Source of the DNA: STF1-184 sp050178795
Lineage (GTDB): Bacteria > Bacillota > Clostridia > Christensenellales > UBA1242
Assembly: GCA_050178795.1 (NCBI GenBank)
Contig: JBFXFT010000004.1
Coordinates: forward strand, 1 to 64,000
Length of the DNA: 64,000 nucleotides
Reading direction: 5' to 3'
Below the pieces are notes generated by a model, which saw only the letters and a list, made by a program, of their open reading frames with translations, was not told the origin of the DNA and did not search any database. Below are positions 24,575-31,987 of this stretch, one piece after another (position 1 is the stretch's first letter; every line of letters begins with the position of its first letter). The position numbers were made by a program, and so were the translations under genes.

Positions 24575-27154
24575 TTATTTGATTTCTACCCTTAAAATGT
24601 TTTCTTTATAGGCGTTGTCTGTAAGCGTTACTTTGACATCAAGTTCAACATAAAGTGAAGAGTAATATTCGTGCGCTTGCTCTAATGTGCCGTAATATTC
24701 TTCAATTCTGTACTCGTCTTTATTTTTTAGAGTAGTAATTTTAAAGTTGTTTACAAGTATTTCTACTTCTTCTTTTGTAAGCGAACGCAAGGTTATTTCA
24801 ACTGGCTCAATGTTTACAAATGTTTGAGTCGTATTAATAAACAAATACTCGTTAATCTCTAACTCTGAAAGTAATTGATAGGTCTTTTCTTTTTCAATTA
24901 GTTCATTAATAAATGGCTCGTCTTTTTCATTATTTAGTACATCAATATTGTTACTTAAATTGTGAGTCATCGCATTTACTTTTAATCCGTCCATAGATTG
25001 AAGCAGAGTTTTTAGGTTTTCTTCTGTTTTACTATAAATTTTTGGTTCAATGTTAAGTTCTGCAAGTCTATCGTTAATTTGACTTATAGCCATTTGTCTA
25101 AATTGAGTGCTGTAATCGTTTAGCGTCTCTTCCGATAGGGTTACCTTATTTAATTTGTCTGCCTTAATTACAAACGGCAAAGTAAATTTTTGCGTTAACA
25201 TTGGCGACAAAACATCGGAATGAAGAGGCAGTTCATTGCTGATCTTTTTAAACATTTCTAGCAGTTGTTCTTGTTGTTTTGTTGTGCCTATTACATTTAG
25301 TTTTGACTTATTATTCATAGCAGAATTTGTTAAATAGTCTATATAACTATCTCTCAAATAGTCGTCAATCTTGTCTGCATTCTTTGTCCAGTTTTCATCG
25401 GCTTTTAATTGTTTATAGTCAATTTGATATAGTTCACAGAAGTCTTTAAATGACTTGTAGTCGTGATCTTCGTCCTCTTTTACATTTTTTATTAAGTTTA
25501 TTAGTGTCATATTGTAATATTTTTGGTTTTCTTCATTTTCGTTTAGGTTTATGTTCTCTAAACTGTTTGCAAATAGTTTCCAATATATTAAATAGAACTT
25601 AGTAAGTAGTTTTTCGTTAAATACTTCGTAGTTGCTTACTGAAAGTTTGCTTGAAGTATTGAAGTCTGCAAGGGTCTTTATGGAGTCCCAGAAGTGTTTT
25701 ATGTATTTTGCATTTGAATTTTTTAATAAATCTGCTAGTGGGGAACTATTTAGTTCCATACTATTTGGCTCGGAATGTAAAAACTCTCTTGCTGTCCTCG
25801 TTATTACGTTGTTTATGTTCTTGTTTGAAGCGAGGTAGTAAACATAGGCATTTAGTAGCATTACAACCTCTTGTATGTAAGGTTTGTCTTCAATATTGCT
25901 TTGATTTACGGTATTTAGTAGGTCTTTGAACTCTCTTGAACTGTTTGTTATTATCATTTCCCTTACTATGTGCATAAGTGCAATTTTAAAGGCGCTTTGC
26001 TCTGTTAAATTGTCTTGTTGTGGGTGAATTAATGTATTAAATAATATGGATAGCAGTTTATTTTTGGTAGGGGCAGGCACTTTTGAATTTAGTAATATAG
26101 AGGTGTAATAGTTGTAAAATGAACTTGCAACGCTATTTACAAAATTGTTGTCGCCTTTAATTTTGCTCCACTCTGATAGGTGCTCGTGAATGTTGTATTC
26201 TTCAATGTCTAGTGTAGTATAGTTTACAAACCTTAGAGATACGCTTTCAATAAGTTCGCTTATTATGCTTGAATATTCGCTCTCTGTAATTTCTGAACTG
26301 ATATAATTTGTAAGCAATGTGTCTAGCGTTTCAAAATTGTTGGTCCTTATTAAGTCAATAAGGTTGTTTTTTAAACTCTTTAATACTTGTGGAATATAAC
26401 TTGTCTTGTCGCTCATTTTTAAATTTTGATATATGTGAAGTAGAAAGGTTATGTTATATTCGGTTCTTTTTAATTCGTTGTTTGTAATCCTTCTTTTTGT
26501 TTCATTTTCAAGCGACAAAATTAGTTGTTTTAAGTCAAGAATGGTCTTTCCTGTATTTATTTCCTTTTTTACTATTTTGTCTACGCGGTTTACGATTACG
26601 CGAGAGTTAAATACATAAGAAAACGCATTATTTAGCATATAAATAATAAAGAACAGGTTTGCAGCGGTAACCACTAAAACAGCAGGTGCTAACCCCAAAA
26701 GAACAAATGGAATATTCAATAAAACTAGCAATATACACATTATGCTTTGGTGCCAAAAACTAACCTCAAAAAAGTTGATTCTCGCCATTAAAATGTCCTT
26801 TATTGAAAGTCCATAAAATATGTCCTTTACTATGCTTGTCATAATGTTAGAAATAAAGAAGGCAAGAACTGTTACGGTTGCTTGAACCGCCCAAGCCGAG
26901 TAAATAAATTGAGTGTTGCCTACAAGTAGTGTTGCAAGGTAACTTGACCCAAAAACATTGGCAACAAGAAAGTCGGCTAGAATGGCAAGTCCTGTAAAAA
27001 GTACAAGCCAAAAAGTGATAGATAGCAAGTTTTGCAAACTATTTACTTTGCTTAACTTACTTGCTGGCACATATTTTTTTGCAAACATTTTTGCAAAACC
27101 CTTACCTAATTTTTTAAAAAAGTTACCAATTCTACCAAACATTTTTTTGAACAT
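24575..27154 (-). CDS. Large multi-pass membrane protein, unknown
   Basis: A protein of about 859 residues. The start is placed at 27154 (MFKKMFGRI) because GAGGTAAG lies upstream on that strand; the longer frame to 27238 has no such site. The N-terminus is a Phe/Lys-rich amphipathic segment (~25 residues) like that of the gene at 2218. About four or five membrane helices follow within residues ~45-200. The remaining ~650 residues are predicted cytoplasmic, helical and Asn/Leu/Lys-rich, with a small beta-rich end. I see no catalytic motif and no known family. It is a single gene facing the ppx/mreB-like pair. Confidence 0.7.
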   Translation of the reverse strand: MFKKMFGRIGNFFKKLGKGFAKMFAKKYVPASKLSKVNSLQNLLSITFWLVLFTGLAILADFLVANVFGSSYLATLLVGNTQFIYSAWAVQATVTVLAFFISNIMTSIVKDIFYGLSIKDILMARINFFEVSFWHQSIMCILLVLLNIPFVLLGLAPAVLVVTAANLFFIIYMLNNAFSYVFNSRVIVNRVDKIVKKEINTGKTILDLKQLILSLENETKRRITNNELKRTEYNITFLLHIYQNLKMSDKTSYIPQVLKSLKNNLIDLIRTNNFETLDTLLTNYISSEITESEYSSIISELIESVSLRFVNYTTLDIEEYNIHEHLSEWSKIKGDNNFVNSVASSFYNYYTSILLNSKVPAPTKNKLLSILFNTLIHPQQDNLTEQSAFKIALMHIVREMIITNSSREFKDLLNTVNQSNIEDKPYIQEVVMLLNAYVYYLASNKNINNVITRTAREFLHSEPNSMELNSSPLADLLKNSNAKYIKHFWDSIKTLADFNTSSKLSVSNYEVFNEKLLTKFYLIYWKLFANSLENINLNENEENQKYYNMTLINLIKNVKEDEDHDYKSFKDFCELYQIDYKQLKADENWTKNADKIDDYLRDSYIDYLTNSAMNNKSKLNVIGTTKQQEQLLEMFKKISNELPLHSDVLSPMLTQKFTLPFVIKADKLNKVTLSEETLNDYSTQFRQMAISQINDRLAELNIEPKIYSKTEENLKTLLQSMDGLKVNAMTHNLSNNIDVLNNEKDEPFINELIEKEKTYQLLSELEINEYLFINTTQTFVNIEPVEITLRSLTKEEVEILVNNFKITTLKNKDEYRIEEYYGTLEQAHEYYSSLYVELDVKVTLTDNAYKENILRVEIK

Positions 27155-27304
27155 ATTTAACTTACCTCTTGCATCTAAAAAATTATAATTAAAGTATAAC
27201 AAATTTAAAAAAGTGCGTAAAGCAAAAGCGCTCAGCAAAAAGACAATATATTTGTTATATATAATTATACTGAGTAAAAAAGTTTAGTTTTTATGGTTTA
27301 AAGA

Positions 27305-27333
27305 TTGACAAACAAGGGTTTATATAGTATTAT
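27305..27333 (+). promoter_or_regulatory. Promoter of the rplU-prp-rpmA operon
   Basis: Consensus TTGACA (27305-27310), 17 bases, TATTAT (27328-27333). Confidence 0.85.
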
Positions 27334-27339
27334 TTGTTT

Positions 27340-27415
27340 TGAGCCGCGTGGTTTGGGTAACAAAGTGTATTTTCTACCACCTAAAACAGCGAGTACGAAG
27401 TAAGGAGGACCTAAA
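27340..27415 (+). promoter_or_regulatory. Ribosomal protein L21 leader (putative)
   Basis: The ~75-base leader between the promoter and rplU contains GAGCCGCGTGGTTTGGGTAA and a downstream ACCACC that can pair with it, then AAGGAGG. Firmicutes carry a structured L21 autoregulatory leader at exactly this place. Assignment rests on position and pairing; a covariance search would settle it. Confidence 0.55.
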
Positions 27416-27727
27416 ATGTACGCAGTAGTAAAGACTGGTGGTAAGCAATATACTGTTGAACCAAACCAAGTTTTTGAGACCGAAAAATTGGACTTAGAAG
27501 TAGGCACAAAATTTGAACTAGACGCACTAATGGTTGTAGACGACAAAAAAGTAGTTACAGGCGCACCTGTAGTTAAAGACTACAAAGTTGTTGTTGAAGT
27601 TGTAAACCATGGCAAAGACGCTAAAGTTGTTGTATACAAATACAAACCTAAAAAACGTGTTAGAACAAAACAAGGACACAGACAACAATTTACAGCACTA
27701 AAAGTATTAGAAATTGTAAAGAAGTAG
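27416..27727 (+). CDS. rplU: Large ribosomal subunit protein bL21
   Basis: A 103-residue bL21, a protein of the large subunit that contacts 23S rRNA. It begins MYAVVKTGGKQY, the family signature, and ends with the basic R-x-x-x-G-H-R-Q block that binds RNA. Length is standard. AAGGAGG at ideal spacing marks the ATG. It is first in the rplU-prp-rpmA operon and is probably autoregulated through its leader. Confidence 0.98.
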   Translation: MYAVVKTGGKQYTVEPNQVFETEKLDLEVGTKFELDALMVVDDKKVVTGAPVVKDYKVVVEVVNHGKDAKVVVYKYKPKKRVRTKQGHRQQFTALKVLEIVKK

Positions 27728-27731
27728 TTAA

Positions 27732-28073
27732 ATGACAAAAGTAAAAATTGTAAAAAGAAATAATGACATAGTTGAAGTCATTGCTGACGGTCATACAGGT
27801 TATGGCGCAAGTGGAGAAGATATTGTTTGTTCTGCTTTAAGCAGTGTGGTTCAAACCTGTGCTCTAGGTTTACTTGGCGTTGCAAAAGTTAACGCTAAAA
27901 TAGTGAGGGACGACAAACTAGGCTATATTAAAATTAGTTTACCTAGGGAGTTATCTAAAGAGCAAAGGCACGATTGCAACCTTATTTTAAACACTATGTT
28001 AATAGGTATTTCGGATTTGCATGAAGGCTACTCAGATTTTATTGAATTGGAGGTATTAAATGATGTTTATTAA
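27732..28073 (+). CDS. prp: Ribosomal-processing cysteine protease Prp
   Basis: A 113-residue protease (YsxB family) that removes the N-terminal extension of L27 in Firmicutes. The catalytic pair is visible as His21 in G-H-T-G-Y and Cys33 in D-I-V-C-S-A. It sits between rplU and rpmA, the invariant location of prp, and its end overlaps the start of rpmA by 14 bases. The substrate cleavage site is present in that rpmA, so the processing system is intact. Confidence 0.95.
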   Translation: MTKVKIVKRNNDIVEVIADGHTGYGASGEDIVCSALSSVVQTCALGLLGVAKVNAKIVRDDKLGYIKISLPRELSKEQRHDCNLILNTMLIGISDLHEGYSDFIELEVLNDVY

Positions 28074-28341
28074 TATACAACTATTCGCTCACAAAAAGGG
28101 CGGCGGAAGCACTAAAAACGGTAGAGACAGCAATTCTAAACGTTTAGGCGTAAAGAGGACTGACGGTCAAGTTGTTAGCGCTGGTAGCATTTTGGTTAGA
28201 CAAAAAGGCACTAGTGTACACCCAGGCAACAATGTTGGAATGGGCAAAGACTATACACTTTTCTCACTTGTTGATGGCGTTGTAAAATTTGAAAACAAAA
28301 CTCAAAAAGTTAAAAAAGTAAGCGTTTATCCTGAAAATTAA
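28060..28341 (+). CDS. rpmA: bL27 with Prp-cleavable N-terminal extension
   Basis: A 93-residue bL27, a large-subunit protein whose N-terminus reaches the peptidyl transferase centre. The sequence starts M-M-F-I-N-I-Q-L-F-A-H-K-K-G-G-G-S. Residues up to the Ala match the Prp recognition motif, and cleavage before His gives mature L27. Two adjacent ATGs (28060 and 28063) follow GGAGG; 28063 has the better spacing (9 bases versus 6). A terminator follows; obgE, the common next gene, is absent here. Confidence 0.97.
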   Translation: MMFINIQLFAHKKGGGSTKNGRDSNSKRLGVKRTDGQVVSAGSILVRQKGTSVHPGNNVGMGKDYTLFSLVDGVVKFENKTQKVKKVSVYPEN

Positions 28342-28362
28342 TTTTATTAAACACATAAATTT

Positions 28363-28388
28363 AAAAGAGTATTTTTTACTCTTTTTTA
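28363..28388 (+). terminator. Intrinsic terminator of the L21-L27 operon
   Basis: AAAAGAGTA pairs with TACTCTTTT and is followed by Ts. Confidence 0.88.
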
Positions 28389-28417
28389 TTGTATTAATTG
28401 TACTCTTGTGTTAAAAT
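28389..28417 (+). promoter_or_regulatory. Promoter of ogg, possibly leaderless
   Basis: TTGTAT (28389-28394), 17 bases, TAAAAT (28412-28417). The expected transcription start (28423-28425) coincides with the ATG at 28425. No Shine-Dalgarno is visible. Confidence 0.55.
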
Positions 28418-28424
28418 TTGAACT

Positions 28425-29279
28425 ATGAATTATTTAAAAGAAAAAAATAAAATAACGATTTATGATATAGATAGTTTTAATGTAACTCACATATTTGAAT
28501 GCGGGCAAGTTTTTAGGTACACCAAGACCGATGAATACTATGAAGCAGTAAGTAAAGACCAAATTGCAAGGGTCTATAGTTATGAAAATAGAGTAGAAAT
28601 TTTGTGCAGTGATGAAGATTATTTTGAGAACTACTTTGATTTAAAGACCGACTATAAACAAATAAAAAATAGCCTTAAAGCGTTCAAAATAGACGCTTTA
28701 AATATGGCAATAGACTATGGCTATGGCATACGAATTTTAAGGCAAGACGAACTTGAAACAATAATAAGTTTTATAATAAGTGCAAACAACAACATAAAGC
28801 GCATTCAAGGCAGTTTAAAAAAACTTAGTGAACGCTTTGGAACTAAACTAAAAAGCAAAATATTTGGCGAATATTACGCCTTTCCAACCCTAAAACAACT
28901 ATCTAAAATTAATGAGGCACAGTTTGTTGAACTAGGTACAGGTTACAGGGCAGGGCAACTAGTAAAAGCCATTTTACAACTACAAAATATGAACTTAAAA
29001 AATGTTTATAATTTAAGCACAAATACTGCTACAAATACCTTCATTGAAATGAGCGGAATTGGTCCTAAAGTTGCCGATTGTGTGCTACTATTTGGCTACT
29101 ATAAAATGGACGTTTTTCCAGTAGATACTTGGATTGAAAAGGTTTTTAACCATTATTTTTGTAACGGTAATCCGCTTACGAATAGGCCATTAATAAGGAA
29201 AGAATTAGTAAAAATATTTGACGGTTTAAGTGGCTATGCACAACAATATTTGTTCTATTATGAGCGCACACAAAAGTAA
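28425..29279 (+). CDS. ogg: 8-oxoguanine DNA glycosylase/AP lyase, Ogg type
   Basis: A 284-residue HhH-GPD base-excision repair enzyme of the Ogg1 group, removing oxidised guanine. An N-terminal Ogg-type domain (F-E-C-G-Q-V-F-R near residues 24-31) precedes the helix-hairpin-helix M-S-G-I-G-P-K-V-A-D-C near 207-217, which carries the Schiff-base Lys. The catalytic Asp is in V-F-P-V-D-T-W just after. No Fe-S cluster Cys motif is present, consistent with Ogg rather than Nth/MutY. It has its own promoter and terminator; the start lacks a ribosome-binding site. Confidence 0.92.
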   Translation: MNYLKEKNKITIYDIDSFNVTHIFECGQVFRYTKTDEYYEAVSKDQIARVYSYENRVEILCSDEDYFENYFDLKTDYKQIKNSLKAFKIDALNMAIDYGYGIRILRQDELETIISFIISANNNIKRIQGSLKKLSERFGTKLKSKIFGEYYAFPTLKQLSKINEAQFVELGTGYRAGQLVKAILQLQNMNLKNVYNLSTNTATNTFIEMSGIGPKVADCVLLFGYYKMDVFPVDTWIEKVFNHYFCNGNPLTNRPLIRKELVKIFDGLSGYAQQYLFYYERTQK

Positions 29280-29300
29280 ATTTTTGAAGTGCGCTTTTTT
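29263..29300 (+). terminator. Terminator starting inside ogg
   Basis: AGCGCAC (29263-29269, in the last codons of ogg) pairs with GTGCGCT (29289-29295), then Ts. Confidence 0.75.
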
Positions 29301-29374
29301 ATTTAAAAATGTAAAAAAATGTCGCAAATAGTCTAAAATTTACTTGCCACAAAATTTGTTTTATGATAACCTTT

Positions 29375-29460
29375 TACACGGAAACAAAATCCCCAATTTT
29401 TGTTTCTGATATTTAACCTTATATGGGGAAGCGACTTTTTTTAAAAAGGTCGCTTCTTTG
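29375..29460 (+). ncRNA. Candidate small RNA or attenuator: H-type pseudoknot plus terminator
   Basis: In the 298-base gap between ogg and nfeD, GAAACAAAA (29381-29389) pairs with TTTTGTTTC (29398-29406). The 8-base loop holds TCCCCA (29390-29395), which pairs with TGGGGA (29424-29429). A terminator, GAAGCGAC/GTCGCTTC (29428-29456), overlaps the last two bases of that second helix. A plausible promoter (TTTACT 29339-29344, 17 bases, TATGAT 29362-29367) would start the RNA near 29375. The fold looks like a compact riboswitch-type attenuator or a stand-alone sRNA. No known class is recognised. Confidence 0.5.
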
Positions 29461-29538
29461 TTACTAAAAAAGAGCATTTATTACCTTAAAATTTGTAAAA
29501 AATTAAAAATAACTATTTATTTTTTGTTTTTACTATGT

Positions 29539-29544
29539 TATAAT
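29539..29544 (+). promoter_or_regulatory. Extended -10 promoter of nfeD-floA
   Basis: TGT-TATAAT 34 bases ahead of the TTG at 29578; the -35 region is weak (TTTATT). Confidence 0.6.
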
Positions 29545-29577
29545 TAAACATAAATATAATATTTAGTAGGAGGCTAC

Positions 29578-30099
29578 TTGTCTATGTGGGAGCAAATTGT
29601 TACTCTATTTACTGAAATGGGTACACTATCGGCAGTCTTTTTGCTGATTGGTATGGTGCTTGGCATAATTGAAGTTTTTATACCTGGTTTTGGCATCTTT
29701 GGCATTATGGGCATAATTATGAGTGTTCTAGGCATAGTGTTTAGAATTTTGGTCGGCATTAGTCTAACCCAAGTATTTATTTTAATATTTATTGTGTTGG
29801 CTGCGTTCTTACTATTGTTCCTTATTTTTACTTATTCCGCTAGGTTCGGACTTTTAAGTAGAACAGGAATTGTTGAAAGCGGTACAGCCGTTTCAAAGGA
29901 CTATAATAGCGACGCTAAAAACTTTGCTTATTTACTTGGAAAAATTGGTGCAACTTCAACGGTTTGTAAACCAGTTGGAAAAGTTACAATAGAAAACGTT
30001 GACTATCAAGTATTCTCAAGCGGAGAGTATTTGCCAAAAGGTGTAAACGTAAAAGTTATTGAAGTAGATGGTTCAAATATCATCGTAAAAAAAATATAG
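29578..30099 (+). CDS. NfeD-family membrane protein
   Basis: A 173-residue protein with about three N-terminal membrane helices (residues ~12-85) containing the family's G-x-x-x-G-x-I-E-V-F-I-P-G-F-G-x-F-G-I-M-G. A C-terminal OB-fold-like domain (~105-173) ends in N-x-x-V-K-V-I-E-V-D-G. It is the partner of flotillin, acting in membrane microdomain organisation, and floA follows after 24 bases. The TTG at 29578 is four bases from AGGAGG; ATG 29584, at ten bases, is an equally good start. This corresponds to B. subtilis YqeZ. Confidence 0.85.
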   Translation: MSMWEQIVTLFTEMGTLSAVFLLIGMVLGIIEVFIPGFGIFGIMGIIMSVLGIVFRILVGISLTQVFILIFIVLAAFLLLFLIFTYSARFGLLSRTGIVESGTAVSKDYNSDAKNFAYLLGKIGATSTVCKPVGKVTIENVDYQVFSSGEYLPKGVNVKVIEVDGSNIIVKKI

Positions 30100-30123
30100 A
30101 CAAATTATTAGGAGAAGAAGATT

Positions 30124-31182
30124 ATGTTAAATTTATTAGGTGCTGCTTTAAGTCAAGATGTAATATGGTTCATAGCATTAGGTGCTTTAATCATAGTTAT
30201 TGCCATAGTTGTGGCAATAGTTCCAGTTAAAGTTTGGTTTAGGTGTTTAGTTTCTGGCGCGCATGTTGGTATGGGAAGACTAATCGGTATGCGTATGAGG
30301 GGCGTTAACACTAAGTTAATTACTGAGTCATACATAAGCGCTAAAAAAGCAGGTTTAAATTTGAGTATTGCCGAACTAGAAACTCACTACATGGCAGGCG
30401 GTAATGTTGATAAAGTTGTTTGGGCTTTAATTTCAGCACACAGTGCTAAACTTAGCCTATCTACCGAACTTGCAAAGGCAATTGACCTTGCAGGAAGAGA
30501 CGTTCAAAAAGCCGTTGAGGAAAGCGTTACTCCAAGGGTTATTATGACTAACGAAATAAGCGCCGTTGCTAAAAATGGTATTGAATTAAAGGTTACCGCA
30601 AGGGTTACCGTTAGAACAAATTTGGAAAGATTAATTGGTGGTGCTGGTGAGCAAACAATTATTTCACGTGTTGGTGAAGGTATTGTAACAACAGTAGGTT
30701 CTGCAGAGACTCACGAACAAGTTTTGCAAAACCCAGATGCAATTTCTGCCGTTATTCAAGAGAAAGGTCTTGATGATGGAACAGCCTTCCAAATTATTTC
30801 TGTAGATATTGCAGATATTGATGTTGGACGTAACATAGGTGCTGACCTTCAAACCTTCCGTGCAGAAGCAGATAAGATTATTGCTCAAGCAAAGGCAGAG
30901 GAAAGAAAGGCAGAGGCTATCGCCCTAGAACACGAAATGAGAGCTATGAGCGAGAGTATGCGTAGTAAATTACTTGAGGCAGAGTCTAACGTTCCAAAAG
31001 CGTTGGCAGAAGCCTTTAAAGACGGAAAAATTGGTGTTATGGACTACTACAAAATGCAAAACCTTATCTCTGATACTACTATGAGAAACGCACTTGGTGG
31101 CAAACAAGACAACACTGTAACTCCTAAGAGTTTACCAGACAGCAGTTCATCAACTTCTAGAAGACCAAGCAAAAAATCTTAA
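30124..31182 (+). CDS. floA: Flotillin-like protein FloA
   Basis: A 352-residue FloA (YqfA/UPF0365), a scaffold of functional membrane microdomains. Residues ~10-45 form the membrane-embedded hairpin. A conserved block near 55-110 has A-x-K-A-G-L-N-L, and the SPFH-like region (~115-235) carries P-R-V-I-M-T. A Glu/Ala-rich coiled coil follows (~235-305). D-Y-Y-x-M-x-N near 310-320 is a FloA signature. The C-terminal ~30 residues are a Ser/Thr/Pro-rich tail. AGGAGAAG precedes the ATG. Its nfeD partner lies directly upstream. Confidence 0.95.
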   Translation: MLNLLGAALSQDVIWFIALGALIIVIAIVVAIVPVKVWFRCLVSGAHVGMGRLIGMRMRGVNTKLITESYISAKKAGLNLSIAELETHYMAGGNVDKVVWALISAHSAKLSLSTELAKAIDLAGRDVQKAVEESVTPRVIMTNEISAVAKNGIELKVTARVTVRTNLERLIGGAGEQTIISRVGEGIVTTVGSAETHEQVLQNPDAISAVIQEKGLDDGTAFQIISVDIADIDVGRNIGADLQTFRAEADKIIAQAKAEERKAEAIALEHEMRAMSESMRSKLLEAESNVPKALAEAFKDGKIGVMDYYKMQNLISDTTMRNALGGKQDNTVTPKSLPDSSSSTSRRPSKKS

Positions 31183-31200
31183 AACCGTAGGAGGTAATTG

Positions 31201-31683
31201 ATGAAACCTGAATACATTATTATAATTATTTTCGGGTTGCTTGCAGTTTATATAATAGTGGAATCACTTATAAATAGCAGTAAGGTAAAAAAGTCCAAGA
31301 CAGACGCAAAAAAGCCTGACGATAAAGGCAAAAAAGCAAGCGATGTTGTGGAATTAAAATCTGTCATTACTCCTAGAATAGATGGAGAGGCTGTAGAAAG
31401 AAAGAGCAATGAAGACGCTCTAAAAGAAGCGGCAGCAGAGAGCATACAACTAGAAAAAGAGTGGAAAGATTCCCTTTTAAAAGAAGAACAAGTAGCAGCG
31501 CAAAAAATTGAAGAAAAAAATAAACAAGAAGAGTTAGAAAAAAAAGTAGCAGAAATGCGAAGAAGACTTGACGCAATAGAACTAAGTGACGAGGAAGAAA
31601 CCTTTGTAGACGAAGTTTCTATGCTAAGTCCAGAGTTAAAAGCTATACTTTTTGCGGATCTTCTTAAACGCAAAGACTATTAA
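31201..31683 (+). CDS. Small membrane-anchored charged protein downstream of floA
   Basis: A 160-residue protein starting at ATG 31201, with GGAGG six bases upstream. One N-terminal membrane helix (residues ~5-25) is followed by a strongly charged Lys/Glu/Ala coiled-coil region (~75-130) and an acidic end. It is cotranscribed with nfeD-floA (18-base gap). In Bacillus this slot holds yqfB; I see no sequence match, so it is probably a lineage-specific flotillin-operon partner. Its stop codon forms the base of the repeat-element hairpin at 31682-31811. Confidence 0.72.
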   Translation: MKPEYIIIIIFGLLAVYIIVESLINSSKVKKSKTDAKKPDDKGKKASDVVELKSVITPRIDGEAVERKSNEDALKEAAAESIQLEKEWKDSLLKEEQVAAQKIEEKNKQEELEKKVAEMRRRLDAIELSDEEETFVDEVSMLSPELKAILFADLLKRKDY

Positions 31684-31811
31684 AACAGTTTAAATTTGGT
31701 CAATCTCATCGTTTACTGCGGTGCCAAGTCAAACAGTCACATATTACATATATGCTCCTGCTTGAACTTGACACCGCGAGCCTTGACCTTGACACAAATT
31801 TAAACTGTTTT
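31682..31811 (+). repeat. Dispersed terminator-nested element, copy 1
   Basis: A 17-bp perfect outer stem (31682-31698 with 31795-31811), ending in Ts, begins at the stop codon of the upstream gene. Inside are GGTCAA/TTGACC (31698-31703/31783-31788), CGTTTACT (31710-31717), and a helix GCGGTGCCAAGT (31718-31729) with ACTTGACACCGC (31766-31777) that has one C-A mismatch. AAACAGTC (31731-31738), a mini-hairpin CATAT/ATATG (31740-31754), GCTCCTGCTTGA (31754-31765) and GAGCCTTG (31778-31785) complete it. The conserved blocks recur at 34.3 and 37.3 kb. It could be a structured RNA or a mobile element. Confidence 0.85.
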
Positions 31812-31840
31812 TTTGTTGCAGTAAAATAATTACAAAATTG

Positions 31841-31880
31841 TGTGAGCATTTTTCTTGCACAAATTAAACTATTTTTTTGT
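31841..31880 (+). repeat. Decayed 3' end of the same element
   Basis: TGTGAGCATTTTTCTTGCAC followed by AAATTAAACTATTTTTTTGT resembles the 3' end of copy 3 and also repeats, with changes, the locus-specific arm CAAATTTAAACTGTTTTTTT of copy 1. It is a degenerate tandem unit. The rest of the gap up to ybeY (31881-31987) holds only an AT-rich stretch with a TTAAAATAATT promoter-like patch and the ybeY ribosome-binding site. Confidence 0.55.
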
Positions 31881-31987
31881 CACGGTATTTTTAAGGGCGC
31901 TAAAGTTTTTGTGGCTATTCCTTTTGCTCGTTTTGGTTTAATGTGTTAAAATAATTATATACTTTAAATTTTAAGGAAATATTTGAT

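Noticed and set aside
27155..27238. 28-codon N-terminal extension of the large minus-strand membrane protein
   Set aside because: GAGGTAAG and good spacing favour ATG 27154; the extension has no ribosome-binding site.
29375..29460. SRP RNA or 6S RNA as an identity for the hairpin RNA
   Set aside because: The fold is too short and lacks the SRP apical loop pattern or the 6S open bubble; it is kept as an unnamed candidate.
31248..31673. 141-codon antisense ORF opposite the floA-downstream gene
   Set aside because: It mirrors the Lys/Glu-rich sense codons as Ser/Leu/Phe runs, a common artefact, with no ribosome-binding site. The sense gene has GGAGG and operon context.
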